NCBI RefSeq assembly: GCF_000759855.1
Contig: NZ_JNAI01000009.1
Span: forward strand, 62,001 to 126,000
From: Prochlorococcus marinus str. MIT 9107
GTDB lineage: Bacteria > Cyanobacteriota > Cyanobacteriia > PCC-6307 > Cyanobiaceae
Length of the DNA: 64,000 bases
Direction: 5' to 3'
How positions within the stretch are numbered: position 1 is the stretch's first letter; each line of letters starts with the position of its first letter. The translations under genes were made by a program, and so were the position numbers. Shown here piece after piece: positions 6,551 to 15,324 of this stretch. The notes below the pieces were generated by a model, which worked only from the letters and a program-made list of their open reading frames with translations, was not told the DNA's origin and did no database searches.

Positions 6551-8078
6551 ACTCAAGTTTATTTATTATTGGATTGGGTTTTGGAAGGCTTGAGTTACTC
6601 TTTAATAATCCCCATCTTAATTGCTGTTCCCAAGGAATTTCTTTTTTGTATATAGAACCAAGTTGATCATTTATTTTTGATGATAATTCTGGCAATAATG
6701 GCAGTAATAATAATCCTATTATTCTTGAACTTTCTAGTACGTTGTAAATAATTTCTTTAATAATAGGAAAATTATTTTTTTCTTTTATTAAAATCCATGG
6801 TTGATTATCATTCAAATACAAATTTGTATTAATCGCAAGACTAAGCACTTCATTTGCTGCAAGATCTAATTTGTATATATCAAATTTATGTAAATAGCTT
6901 TCTACTGCAATTTTGGCAAAATTCTCTAATTTATTATCACTTGATTTTTCTTCAATATTTGGCACTTTATTTTCAAACCATTTTCTAGACATAGATGATG
7001 TTCTATTTAACAAATTACCAATTGTATTAGCTAAGTCATTGTTGATAATGTCAACAAATCTTTTATCTTGAAAATCTCCATCATTACCCAGTGCTATGTC
7101 TTTAATTAGATACCACCTTACAGGATCATTTCCATATTTAGAAAGTAATAGCTCAGGGTCGAGAACATTCCCCAAACTTTTACCCATTTTTTGACCCTCT
7201 CTGGTGAGAAAACCATGTCCTAAAACTTTTTTAGGAACTTTCATGCCAGCAGAAATGAGCATAGCAGGCCAATAGACGGAATGAAATCTAAGTATATCTT
7301 TTCCGATTAAATGAATATCAGCTGGCCATCCTCCAATAATAGATTTTTCCAATGAAAAATCAGTATCATTAGAACTAATAGCACTTACATATCCAAGCAA
7401 AGCATCAAACCATACGTAAAAAGTGTGATTTTCGTTATCAGGGACTGGAATTCCCCATGAGACATTAGTTCTTGAGATTGAAAAATCCTTTAGACCCTTA
7501 GAAACAAATTTTATAATTTCATTTCTTCTTTCAATTGGCTCGATGAAGGAAGGGTCATTGATTATTCTTTCAATTTGTTCTTGGTATTTCGAGAGCCTAA
7601 AAAATAAATTCTCCTCATTTTTCCATTCTAAATTTTTTTGATGTATTGGACATTTGTATGTTGATGAGTTTTCTGGATTATCTTTAAATTCTTCACAACC
7701 TACACAATACCAACCTTTTTGTACACCCATATAGATATCATCAGATGATTTAACTCTTTCATAAAATTCATTAACGACCAATTTATGATTTCTGGAACTT
7801 GTCCTTATGAATTTATCAAAGGATATATCCCAATTTTTCCAATTTATTTTAAAAATTTTTGAAATTTCATCGCAATGTGACTTTGGTTCAATACCCTTCT
7901 CATTTGCTGTTCTTTGTATTTTTAAACCATGTTCGTCAACTCCTGTGATAAAAATAACTTCTTCACCAACAAGCCTTTTATACCTAGCTATGGCGTCACA
8001 AATTATTGTTGTATATACACTTCCTAAATGAGGTCTATCATTTACATAATATAAAGGGGTAGTAATGACAAAACTCAT
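6543..8078 (-). CDS. metG: methionyl-tRNA synthetase
   Basis: 511 residues. The N-terminus carries TTPLYYVNDRPHLGS with the class I HIGH-type signature (PHLGS, residues 16-20). A zinc-knuckle region has CVGCEEF and CPIHQ. The KMSKS-type loop is GQKMGKSLGNVLDP near residue 297. The C-terminal helical anticodon-binding domain ends without the EMAP/Trbp111-like extension found in E. coli, which is normal for short MetRS. It charges tRNA-Met, including the type encoded at 3.7 kb. It is followed by overlapping lptC. Confidence 0.97.
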   Translation of the reverse strand: MSFVITTPLYYVNDRPHLGSVYTTIICDAIARYKRLVGEEVIFITGVDEHGLKIQRTANEKGIEPKSHCDEISKIFKINWKNWDISFDKFIRTSSRNHKLVVNEFYERVKSSDDIYMGVQKGWYCVGCEEFKDNPENSSTYKCPIHQKNLEWKNEENLFFRLSKYQEQIERIINDPSFIEPIERRNEIIKFVSKGLKDFSISRTNVSWGIPVPDNENHTFYVWFDALLGYVSAISSNDTDFSLEKSIIGGWPADIHLIGKDILRFHSVYWPAMLISAGMKVPKKVLGHGFLTREGQKMGKSLGNVLDPELLLSKYGNDPVRWYLIKDIALGNDGDFQDKRFVDIINNDLANTIGNLLNRTSSMSRKWFENKVPNIEEKSSDNKLENFAKIAVESYLHKFDIYKLDLAANEVLSLAINTNLYLNDNQPWILIKEKNNFPIIKEIIYNVLESSRIIGLLLLPLLPELSSKINDQLGSIYKKEIPWEQQLRWGLLKSNSSLPKPNPIINKLEYE

Positions 8079-8145
8079 AAATCTTTTTTTTTAATATTAA
8101 CAGATATTTTTTTAACTAATAATAAACTATTAGATAAATTTTTGT

Positions 8146-9330
8146 TTAATAAATAAACTCTAAAAGATTATTATCATTATTGCTATATTTAACTTTATAT
8201 ACTTTATTACTATATATTTCTATTGATACAAAAAGAGTAATAAGAATTTCTAATGAATATTCTGAAAAAAAAACTAAAGCAATATTTCTTTTATGATTAA
8301 TCCATTTTACAAATATTATTTTATAAAAAGGTTTATTTTCATTCTTAAAAAATAATGTCAAATATTTATATTTATTATTTTTAAAGATATGATTGTTTTC
8401 AATTTGTCTATTTTTTGAATAATCAATAAGTTTTGAAATTGTATTAACACTAAGAGATTCATTATTATTAATTTTATTATATATCTGTCTTTGTATAATT
8501 AAATCTAAATATCTTCTTAATGGAGATGTACATTGTACATACGATGTGAGACCTAATGATTCATGATTACTTGGTTTAGTTGTAATATAACTTCTTCCCA
8601 TATATTGTTTTAGCAAAATATATTTTATCTCACTATCTTTATATTTAGTCAGTATTTCATTTGTATTACAATTTAATTTTTGAATTCTATATGCAGCCGC
8701 TAAATTATACTTTTTTAAAAATAAACTAGCTACATAACCCATTAATATCATTGCCTCAGAAACAATTATTTGTGCTATTGTATTTTCTAATTTAGTTATT
8801 ATAATTTTGTCTTTATTTAACATTATTTTGCTATTAGGACTTTCAAATATAATCGCCCCTTGTTTTTTTCTAAATATAATACTTTTTTCTAATAAATTCT
8901 TAATTACAATTAATTCAAATTCTTCTTTAGGCTCTAATTCTAATATTTCATTTGCATCTTCATATGTTAATTGATATTTAGGTTTAATAATTGCTTCAAT
9001 TATTTCATAATTATGTATTGAACCATCCTTATTGAATTCTATTGCTGCGCTAATAGTTTCTGAAATTTTATTTTGAGCTAAGTTTGCTTTATGAAGTATT
9101 TCTTTAGGTAGCATTGGGACATATTGATCTGTTAAATATAAACTGCTATTTTTTCTTCTTGCATCAAGATCAATATTAGAATCTTGCAAAAATAATCTGC
9201 ATGGATTACTAATATGTATCCATAGATTTTTTATATTTCCTTCTTTTATTTCCAGGGAAATTGCATCATCAACTTCGTCTGGATCTTCAGAGTCAATAAT
9301 ATATGTTTTTAAACTTGTTAAATCTCTCAA
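8146..9330 (-). CDS. RNase II-family (RNB domain) ribonuclease, short form
   Basis: 394 residues from a TTG start; an in-frame stop lies five codons upstream, and the next start would remove the active site. The RNB signature DSEDPDEVDDA at residues 13-23 supplies the metal-binding Asp residues. The C-terminal family motif appears as SYVQCTSPLRRYLDLIIQRQ. It lacks the N-terminal cold-shock domains of E. coli RNase II (about 640 residues), and its S1 part is reduced to a short C-terminal stretch. It is expected to degrade RNA 3' to 5'. It follows rpmG-rpsR on the same strand. Confidence 0.85.
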   Translation of the reverse strand: MRDLTSLKTYIIDSEDPDEVDDAISLEIKEGNIKNLWIHISNPCRLFLQDSNIDLDARRKNSSLYLTDQYVPMLPKEILHKANLAQNKISETISAAIEFNKDGSIHNYEIIEAIIKPKYQLTYEDANEILELEPKEEFELIVIKNLLEKSIIFRKKQGAIIFESPNSKIMLNKDKIIITKLENTIAQIIVSEAMILMGYVASLFLKKYNLAAAYRIQKLNCNTNEILTKYKDSEIKYILLKQYMGRSYITTKPSNHESLGLTSYVQCTSPLRRYLDLIIQRQIYNKINNNESLSVNTISKLIDYSKNRQIENNHIFKNNKYKYLTLFFKNENKPFYKIIFVKWINHKRNIALVFFSEYSLEILITLFVSIEIYSNKVYKVKYSNNDNNLLEFIY

Positions 9331-9374
9331 ATATTTTAAAAATTAATTATGGAGAAACTATATCCGATATGTAA

Positions 9375-9596
9375 CTATCCTTCTGGATTTACAAAGGGTA
9401 AGAGAGCTACAATTCTGGCTCTTTTTACTGCTAATGTTAGATCTCTTTGTTGCTTAGAAGTTAAACCAGTCATTCTTCTTGGAAGTATTTTACCCCTCTC
9501 AGTTATGAATTTTTTGAGAAGTTCTACATCCTTATAGTCAATGGGATCTCCTGGCTTAATTGGTGATAATTGTTTTTTAAAAATTGAATTTGGCAT
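9375..9596 (-). CDS. rpsR: 30S ribosomal protein S18
   Basis: 73 residues with the S18 core: [40 protein letters not shown] and [12 protein letters not shown]. The order rpmG-rpsR is a common bacterial pair. It lies 7 bases after rpmG, so the two are almost certainly co-transcribed. S18 is in the 30S platform next to S6. Confidence 0.97.
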   Translation of the reverse strand: MPNSIFKKQLSPIKPGDPIDYKDVELLKKFITERGKILPRRMTGLTSKQQRDLTLAVKRARIVALLPFVNPEG

Positions 9597-9603
9597 GATT
9601 TGA

Positions 9604-9798
9604 TTACTTTATTTCTTTGTGAATAGTCATTCTGTTTAAATGACGATTAAACTTTTTTAGTTCCAATCTTTCAGTTGTATTTCTACGGTTCTTTTCAGTA
9701 GTATATCTTGAGACACCATTCGATCTCTTAGGGTCTGTGCTTGTTCTAGCTTCAGTACATTCCAGGGTAACTACAACTCTTGTCCCTTTTTTTGCCAT
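9604..9798 (-). CDS. rpmG: 50S ribosomal protein L33
   Basis: 64 residues from [18 protein letters not shown] chose this inner ATG because L33 proteins begin this way; the open frame reaches 15 codons further upstream but adds unrelated sequence. Conserved parts include [26 protein letters not shown]. The four-Cys zinc motif of some L33 forms is absent (a single Cys), so it is the zinc-independent type. It is divergent from pheT, with about 100 bases between starts for both promoters. Confidence 0.96.
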   Translation of the reverse strand: MAKKGTRVVVTLECTEARTSTDPKRSNGVSRYTTEKNRRNTTERLELKKFNRHLNRMTIHKEIK

Positions 9799-9896
9799 TT
9801 TAATTAATACGTTAATGTATAATTTTCTATTGTACATCTTCAATCAACTATTTTGAAGATATATCCATTTCTATTATTATTGAATAAAAATTATAT

Positions 9897-12341
9897 ATGA
9901 AAGTATCTCAAAATTGGTTGAAAGAATTAGTAGAAATTAATTCTACACCTGAAGTCCTTTCTGAGAAATTGTCTATAGGTGGGTTTGAGGTTGAATCATT
10001 AGAAGATTGTTCAAAAAATGCTAATGGTGTAGTTTTAGGCAAGGTTTTATCTGTTTTTAGACATGAAGGATCTGATAAACTTTCTATTTGCCAAGTAGAT
10101 ATTGGCAATTCAAAGAAGCTACAAATTATCTGTGGTGCGCATAATATTAAATCAAATATTTATGTCTATGTTGCTACTGTTGGTTCAAAATTAAATGCTG
10201 TAAATTTAACTATTAAAAGAAGTGAAATTAGAGGTGTAATGAGTGAAGGAATGATATGCTCATTGCAAGAGCTTGGCATAGAAGACTCTAGTGATGGGAT
10301 AGCGATTATTGATGAAGGTTTGGCCTTGAAATATGAATTGGGGACTCCAGGATCTATCCTCCTTCAATTAAATGATTATATTTATGATTTAGCCATTACA
10401 GCTAACAGACCTGATGGAATGTCTGTGATTGGTGTAGCACGTGAAATTTCTGCTTTATTAGAATCAAAATTTAATTTTCCAGAATTAAATCGTAAATATA
10501 ATATTCATTTACTTAAAGACATTAAACTTTGCCCTGATGCAATAACATCAAATTGTCTTTATACAATAACTTCTATTCACGGAGTAAATGGAGAAAAATT
10601 ATCCCCAAGATGGCTTAAAGATCGTTTAGAAAAATCAGGTATTAAATCGATAAATCTTTTAGTTGATTTAACAAACTATATTCTTTTAGAACAAGGGCAA
10701 CCATTGCATGCGTTTGATAAAGATAAGCTTTCAAATTTAATTGGAAAGGACGTTTCTGCAGATGACTTTTCTGTAAGGAAAGGAGTAGATAACGAAAGCC
10801 TGGTATGCCTGGATGGAAAAAAATACGATTTAAATCAAAATATAACAGTAATTACTTGTTGTGATAAACCAGTTGCTATTGCTGGGGTTATCGGAGGTTT
10901 AGATACTTCAGTAAGCAAAACTACTTCATCCATTTATCTAGAAGGGGCTGTTTTCAATCCAGTCACTATAAGAAAATCATCAAAGGAGATTGGAATAAGA
11001 ACTGAATCTAGTAGCAGATATGAAAAAGGAATTTCATTCAGAAATACAATAGATTCTGTCACGAGGGCCATCAATCTTTTAGAAGAATTTTTTTCTATTA
11101 ATGTACCAACTATTTGTACTTCAAATTTAATAAATACTGACGAAAATTTTATAAAATTACGAAGAAGTCGTATACATAAAATTCTAGGCCCATTAATTAT
11201 CAATGATCAATTAGAAAAAAGAAATTTATCTGACTCTGAAATAGTTGATAAATTAACACTCATAGGTTGTACTTTAAAAAGTAAAGAATATGGCTGGGAG
11301 GTAACAGTAATTGCTAATAGATCACAAGATTTAATAAGGGAAATAGATTTAATTGAAGAAATTGCACGATTAATAGGTTATGACAGATTTGATTTAAACC
11401 TACCTAATCCAATTAAGCCTGGAAAATTAACATCACAGCAATTGGCATTGAGAAAGATAAAAAATGGTTTAATAGAGAGCGGTTTTAATGAGGTACTGAG
11501 TTATTCTCTTGTTCCAGAAGAAAATGACAAACTTATTAAGATTTCTAATCCTTTGCTATTAGAAACTAGCTGCCTTAGAGACAATATCTGGAAAGAACAT
11601 TTAGAGATTGTTAATCGTAATATAAAAGCTGGACAAACAAGTTGTTATATATTTGAAGTTGGAAATGTTTTTTATAAAAATTCAGAATTTAATCAAGAAG
11701 AAATATTGAATGGTGCAATTTTTGGAAATAAAAAAATTGGAAAATGGGCTAATTACTATAGTGATATTGATCTTAATTATTATCAGGCAAGAGGAAAGTT
11801 AGAGGAGTCACTTTCATGTTTGAATATAAAAATTGATGATAAACCAACTAATTCAATAGATTTTCTTCATCCTGGGAGAACAGCGGAATTACTTATTGAA
11901 GGAAAAAATGCGGGATATTTTGGTGAAATTAATCCAAAACTTATATTAGAAAAGAAGGTATTAAAAAAAGTTTATTTATTTAGAATTAATGTTACTAACC
12001 TCTTAGGAGCTGGTACAAGGAAAAATAAATGGATTCCAATTTATAAGCAATTCCCAATAGTTCCAAAAATGGAGCGGGATATAAATTTTATTTTTAGTAA
12101 GGAATATTTAATTGGCGATATAATATCAGAAATAAGAAAAACAGGAAAAAACCTCTTAGAGGATGTAAATTTAATCGATGTTTTTGATGATAATAAGCTT
12201 GGTGAAAATTTTGTAAGTTACACATTTCGATTATCGTATAGAGATAAAGATAAAACTTTACTTGACTCAGATATTTCATTAATTCACTCGAATATAGTTT
12301 CTAAAGTTGAAAAAATTTTTAATACTAAATTGAGAAATTAA
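9897..12341 (+). CDS. pheT: phenylalanyl-tRNA synthetase beta subunit
   Basis: 814 residues, the normal length. The N-terminal tRNA-binding (EMAP-like OB) domain covers about residues 40-150 (GVVLGKVLSVFRHEGSDKLSICQVDIG). The B3/B4 editing domain follows (AITANRPDGMSVIGVAREIS; GQPLHAFDKDKL). B5 covers about 410-490. The class II-like core and the C-terminal ferredoxin-fold anticodon-binding domain (PIVPKMERDINFIF, SYTFRLSYRDKDKTLLDSDI) complete it. It forms an alpha2beta2 enzyme with PheS, encoded elsewhere. Confidence 0.97.
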   Translation: MKVSQNWLKELVEINSTPEVLSEKLSIGGFEVESLEDCSKNANGVVLGKVLSVFRHEGSDKLSICQVDIGNSKKLQIICGAHNIKSNIYVYVATVGSKLNAVNLTIKRSEIRGVMSEGMICSLQELGIEDSSDGIAIIDEGLALKYELGTPGSILLQLNDYIYDLAITANRPDGMSVIGVAREISALLESKFNFPELNRKYNIHLLKDIKLCPDAITSNCLYTITSIHGVNGEKLSPRWLKDRLEKSGIKSINLLVDLTNYILLEQGQPLHAFDKDKLSNLIGKDVSADDFSVRKGVDNESLVCLDGKKYDLNQNITVITCCDKPVAIAGVIGGLDTSVSKTTSSIYLEGAVFNPVTIRKSSKEIGIRTESSSRYEKGISFRNTIDSVTRAINLLEEFFSINVPTICTSNLINTDENFIKLRRSRIHKILGPLIINDQLEKRNLSDSEIVDKLTLIGCTLKSKEYGWEVTVIANRSQDLIREIDLIEEIARLIGYDRFDLNLPNPIKPGKLTSQQLALRKIKNGLIESGFNEVLSYSLVPEENDKLIKISNPLLLETSCLRDNIWKEHLEIVNRNIKAGQTSCYIFEVGNVFYKNSEFNQEEILNGAIFGNKKIGKWANYYSDIDLNYYQARGKLEESLSCLNIKIDDKPTNSIDFLHPGRTAELLIEGKNAGYFGEINPKLILEKKVLKKVYLFRINVTNLLGAGTRKNKWIPIYKQFPIVPKMERDINFIFSKEYLIGDIISEIRKTGKNLLEDVNLIDVFDDNKLGENFVSYTFRLSYRDKDKTLLDSDISLIHSNIVSKVEKIFNTKLRN

Positions 12342-12350
12342 TCATATTAA

Positions 12351-12409
12351 TAGTCTTGCATGAGACTACACATAAGTCTAGATGTAATTCTCAAACTAGA
12401 CAGTTAATA
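12351..12409. repeat. left repeat block with TAGACT hairpins
   Basis: TAGTCT (12351-12356) pairs with AGACTA (12363-12368), ten bases after the pheT stop. Then AAGTCTAG (12374-12381) can pair with CTAGAC (12396-12401). The block ends with TAGACAGTTAATA (12397-12409), which recurs exactly at 13095-13107. No T-run follows the first hairpin, so a terminator role is uncertain. Confidence 0.6.
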
Positions 12410-12415
12410 ATCCTA

Positions 12416-12685
12416 TAAAACTGTTTTGTTTTGTATTATAATGTACATGATCAATATGCTGTCTTTTTTGTTATCTTCATTGCTATAGGTCCAAGTTCCC
12501 AGAGGTCAGACGATTGGTCAAAATGTTATTTTGATGTTCCTGATGCATCAATACATTGATATATAAATGCGCCCGATAATACTTTTTGCGATGGCTTTAT
12601 TGGTCAAGCGTCCCATGGTTTGATGTTAATGGCATTAACAGATGTTCCTAATATTGACAAGGAAAAAGCAATTCAAGGCCTTTAA
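12416..12685 (+). pseudogene. decayed ORF with in-frame TGA
   Basis: One frame reads YAVFFVIFIAIGPSSQRSDD, then WSKCYFDVPDASIH, a TGA (12557-12559), YINAPDNTFCDGFIGQASHG and on to IDKEKAIQGL with a TAA at 12683. The composition suggests a secreted or membrane protein with an N-terminal hydrophobic segment. No ATG is in frame at the start. An ATG at 12447 opens a hydrophobic run (MINMLSFLLSSLL) in another frame and would need a frameshift. A former Trp at the TGA is likely (H-W-Y). The family is not recognised. Confidence 0.45.
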
Positions 12686-12692
12686 GTTAAGT

Positions 12693-12715
12693 AGTACTGT
12701 CTTTAAAGCAGTACT
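12693..12715. other. 7-bp hairpin after the decayed ORF
   Basis: AGTACTG (12693-12699) pairs with CAGTACT (12709-12715) around a 9-base loop, just after the stop of the decayed ORF. TTAAG on the left and TTAA on the right allow some further pairing. It may be a relic terminator of that gene. The downstream side is not T-rich. Confidence 0.45.
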
Positions 12716-12900
12716 TAAACATTTATAACCCTTTATTTGCAACGTTTCTGTGAATAAAACAAATTACTGGACCTAGTAAGGACGAGATATTATTTTTTCC
12801 TTATATTATTTCATTTTTTTTATGTTTTTAATATCCAGTAGTAATTTTTATAAATGCAATCCTGATTTATGTATCTCTTTATTCTCTTTTTGGACTATTT

Positions 12901-12923
12901 AATAGACTAATTATTAGTCTATT
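12901..12923. repeat. perfect 10-bp inverted repeat, TAGACTAA type
   Basis: AATAGACTAA, three bases (TTA), then TTAGTCTATT. The arms match perfectly. The core TAGACT is shared with the hairpins at both ends of the same gap. It is not next to an intact gene end, so it is not an obvious terminator. Confidence 0.6.
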
Positions 12924-13071
12924 ATGAGATAAGTAATATAGTGATTTTATAGCTATACGCCAATTTCACCTCTAGAAGAAATATATATTTATTTTAAAAA
13001 ATTTTTGCACAATAATTACGAATATATTTTTACCGTAAATTGTCTATTTCGTCTTATATAAGAATTGCTTT

Positions 13072-13107
13072 TAGACTTATAACAAGTCTAGGATTAGACA
13101 GTTAATA
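13072..13107. repeat. right repeat block with TAGACTT hairpin and direct repeat
   Basis: TAGACTT (13072-13078) pairs with AAGTCTA (13084-13090) around a five-base loop. AAGTCTAG at 13084-13091 and TAGACAGTTAATA at 13095-13107 repeat the same two words found, with a longer spacer, at 12374-12409. The last six bases overlap the stop codon region of the RHH/J-domain gene. The two 13-mers are 698 bases apart. Confidence 0.6.
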
Positions 13108-14121
13108 CTTGTTTCTGTATAAATTTTTAAGTAGTTGATATGCTTCATTTAATTTTCTCATTTGATCTGTTGAACCTCCAGCATCAGGATGTGTCTCTAA
13201 AGCTTTTGATTTGTAAGCTTCTTTAATTTTTCGTAATGTATGCGCTGATCCTGCTGCTATTGATAGATTCAATAATTTAAGTGCTCCATGTATAGTCATT
13301 GTTGAATCCAAGGCTTCAAAGGAGTTTGATCTATTTTTTCGTTTAAATCTACTTACAAATCTTCTTACCAATGTTGGCACTCGATTAATCAATTCAGATG
13401 TTGCAAATGGATCTTCTAAGACTCCAATCATTAATAAAACTATTTCCAGTGATGGGTTTTTCTTAACCCAAAATGGACATAATTCAGACATTAATTTATT
13501 CGCTGCGCTCCACGTAAAGGGTAGATTCTCTGTTCCATCAAGATTTGGCCATATATCATTTCCAAACCAATCCATTGATGCTTCTATTATATGATCATTA
13601 GGTATTGTTCCATATAAGTTTTTCCAATGAGTTATTAACTCGATTCGACATTTTATTAATTCATTTTCATTAATAGTATTAATTTGGATATCATTTATTT
13701 TTTCCTTTAACCTCTCGCTATTAATACTCCTTCTTAGATTTTTTACTTTTTTTTCAACAAAATTTGGAAGACTAATGTTTGATTTGACTTTTTCATTAAT
13801 TTGATTTTTATTCAAAACTATTTTATTAAGAGGTTTCTCTTTAACTTGATTTTTATTTTTTGCTTCGATTAGTACTAAAGCAGTGTTTTCATCAATATTA
13901 TAATTTTCATCATTACTCCTATCCTCAAAAAAATTTATTTCTTGTTGTTGAGTTTTAGGTATTAAATCATCTTCTTGAAGAAGTTCTGTTAGCAGCTTTT
14001 CAATTACAGGTCCTCTGGCTCTAAACCCCCACTCTTTACGTAATTGATCAAACCTAGTAATTAGTCCCTCAGGTAAATCAATTGATATTCTTTTAGTATT
14101 TAAATTTTCAGGAATATTCAA
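13102..14121 (-). CDS. RHH DNA-binding domain fused to a C-terminal J domain
   Basis: 339 residues. Residues 9-52 fit a ribbon-helix-helix: the strand KRISIDLPEGL, then helices RFDQLRKEWGF and RGPVIEKLLTELLQ. Residues 53-150 are a polar Asn/Lys-rich linker. Residues 155-270 are a helical region of unknown fold (WKNLYGTIPNDHIIEASMDW). The last 65 residues are J-like, with KIKEAYKSKALETHPDAGG (HPD at about 311-313) and QMRKLNEAYQLLKNLY. The HPD motif implies stimulation of an Hsp70, so this could be a DNA-bound co-chaperone. Its 3' end lies in a repeat block. The domain assignments are my reading; the combined role is inference. Confidence 0.7.
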   Translation of the reverse strand: MNIPENLNTKRISIDLPEGLITRFDQLRKEWGFRARGPVIEKLLTELLQEDDLIPKTQQQEINFFEDRSNDENYNIDENTALVLIEAKNKNQVKEKPLNKIVLNKNQINEKVKSNISLPNFVEKKVKNLRRSINSERLKEKINDIQINTINENELIKCRIELITHWKNLYGTIPNDHIIEASMDWFGNDIWPNLDGTENLPFTWSAANKLMSELCPFWVKKNPSLEIVLLMIGVLEDPFATSELINRVPTLVRRFVSRFKRKNRSNSFEALDSTMTIHGALKLLNLSIAAGSAHTLRKIKEAYKSKALETHPDAGGSTDQMRKLNEAYQLLKNLYRNKY

Positions 14122-14263
14122 TTAATTTTTTAAATGATATGTTATTAACTTAATTTTATTCAATAATACTTGAAAGTCTATATGGGATATTAATTTTAAA
14201 TCTAAATTAAATTTTTTATTTGTCACACATTAATTAAGTATTTTTTTATAATAAAAATAAAAA

Positions 14264-14443
14264 ATGTTTAACTGTAATTTCAATTCTTCAAAAGAGAAAA
14301 AGAGCTTTTATCAACATAAAAAATTAGAAATGCTTAACTATATTAAAGATTCTCTGGAGCGCAAAATAGCTTCCGTAACAGCTTCTATACAAGTTTTAGA
14401 AAACCAAATAAAAAGAGACCGAGACCTAGAAGTGACTAATTAG
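14264..14443 (+). CDS. small coiled-coil-like protein (59 aa)
   Basis: A 59-codon ORF starting MFNCNFNSSKEKKSFYQHKK. From residue 17 on it is highly helical with heptad-like spacing (LEMLNYIKDSLERKIASVTA, then SIQVLENQIKRDRDLEV). The stop is three bases from the stop of the convergent Ap4A phosphorylase gene, the same tight tail-to-tail packing seen at other real genes here. That packing and the clean sequence support expression. The family is not recognised. Confidence 0.6.
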   Translation: MFNCNFNSSKEKKSFYQHKKLEMLNYIKDSLERKIASVTASIQVLENQIKRDRDLEVTN

Positions 14444-14446
14444 TAT

Positions 14447-15277
14447 TCAAACGAAGTTTTCTAAAAGTTTTTCAGGGCCATATTTTTTTAAATAATTAAT
14501 ATTCGATTTTTCAGTTACTAGTAAATACCCTGCAAACCCTAAACCGTTAATACTGAATCCATGTATATGATCATTATTTCTCTTTACAATAGCAATCCAT
14601 TTATTAGTTATTAAAAGATTGTAAGGATATCTAGGTTTCTTATCACTAATAGGTTCCCCAAGTCCTAATTTCTTACATAAGTTTAAGTACAATTCAAAAA
14701 GTAAGATTGAATTTTCATTAAAATTAAATTTGGACACAATAATATTTTTTTTTAGCTTACTGTCTTCATTTTTGTATAATTTATTTTCTAAGAACCAATT
14801 TTCTCTGGGGCATGATCTCTCATCTTTAGATCTACGAAGAAGTTGAAAATGCCTGTGAGGTTGACTTGCTCCTGCCATTGGTGAACTATTGAAAAACCAT
14901 AATCCACTAGTATCTTTATTAACTTTTTGGATTGCGCTCCAATCTTTAATATCCAACCATCCATTTTGAGGTTTCCAATTATTCGTTATCAGTAAAATAT
15001 GTCCTTTTTGTACAGGGTACTTATTTAATATTAATTGATGATTATCGCCGATTTTATCGATTTCTAGTATCTTTTCCCATGGACAAAATGGATTTTGCTT
15101 TGGACCATAAATTTTTTTTTTGTAAAATTTTGATGTATCAAGCTTTCTAATTATGAAGTCATTTTCTTGATATAAATCGCTTGTTATAATATCAGTCTTG
15201 AGAGGAATTAGTGATTCATCCTCAATTGATAATCTTGTTTGAGATAATGCTTTTTTCCAATATTTCTCTAAACTCAT
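14447..15277 (-). CDS. ATP adenylyltransferase (Ap4A phosphorylase)
   Basis: 276 residues. The HIT-superfamily catalytic motif appears as GASQPHRHFQLLRRS near residue 140, matching the H-x-H-x-Q form of Ap4A phosphorylases. The N-terminal PFCPWEKILEI and HQLILNKYPVQKGHILLI fit the family. The enzyme splits diadenosine tetraphosphate with phosphate into ATP and ADP, controlling this stress nucleotide. The C-terminus has LLITNKWIAIVKR, the usual second half. Its 5' end is 47 bases from the DUF2237 gene on the same strand. Confidence 0.9.
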   Translation of the reverse strand: MSLEKYWKKALSQTRLSIEDESLIPLKTDIITSDLYQENDFIIRKLDTSKFYKKKIYGPKQNPFCPWEKILEIDKIGDNHQLILNKYPVQKGHILLITNNWKPQNGWLDIKDWSAIQKVNKDTSGLWFFNSSPMAGASQPHRHFQLLRRSKDERSCPRENWFLENKLYKNEDSKLKKNIIVSKFNFNENSILLFELYLNLCKKLGLGEPISDKKPRYPYNLLITNKWIAIVKRNNDHIHGFSINGLGFAGYLLVTEKSNINYLKKYGPEKLLENFV

Positions 15278-15324
15278 TTAAATAAATTATCATTTTTATT
15301 CTAAAAAAGATAGTAAATATGAAA

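Larger units (their letters stand above)
12342..13101. other. long convergent intergenic gap, repeat-rich
   Basis: A 760-base gap between the stops of pheT and the RHH/J-domain gene, in a genome where other convergent pairs are separated by 0-20 bases. It holds a decayed ORF (12416-12685), four hairpins built on TAGACT/AGTCTA and one on AGTACTG, and a 13-base direct repeat at its two ends. The remainder (12730-12900 and 12924-13070) is AT-rich with only short ORFs, the longest ATG ORF being 26 codons. Confidence 0.7.

Noticed and set aside
12094-12279. Minus-strand ORF inside pheT, and the similar antisense ORFs inside metH, dnaK, ribosomal and synthetase genes.
   Set aside because: They are shadows of well-supported genes on the other strand.
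12351-12368. Intrinsic terminator of pheT.
   Set aside because: The stem is only 6 bp and AT-rich and is not followed by a T-run; listed as a repeat instead.
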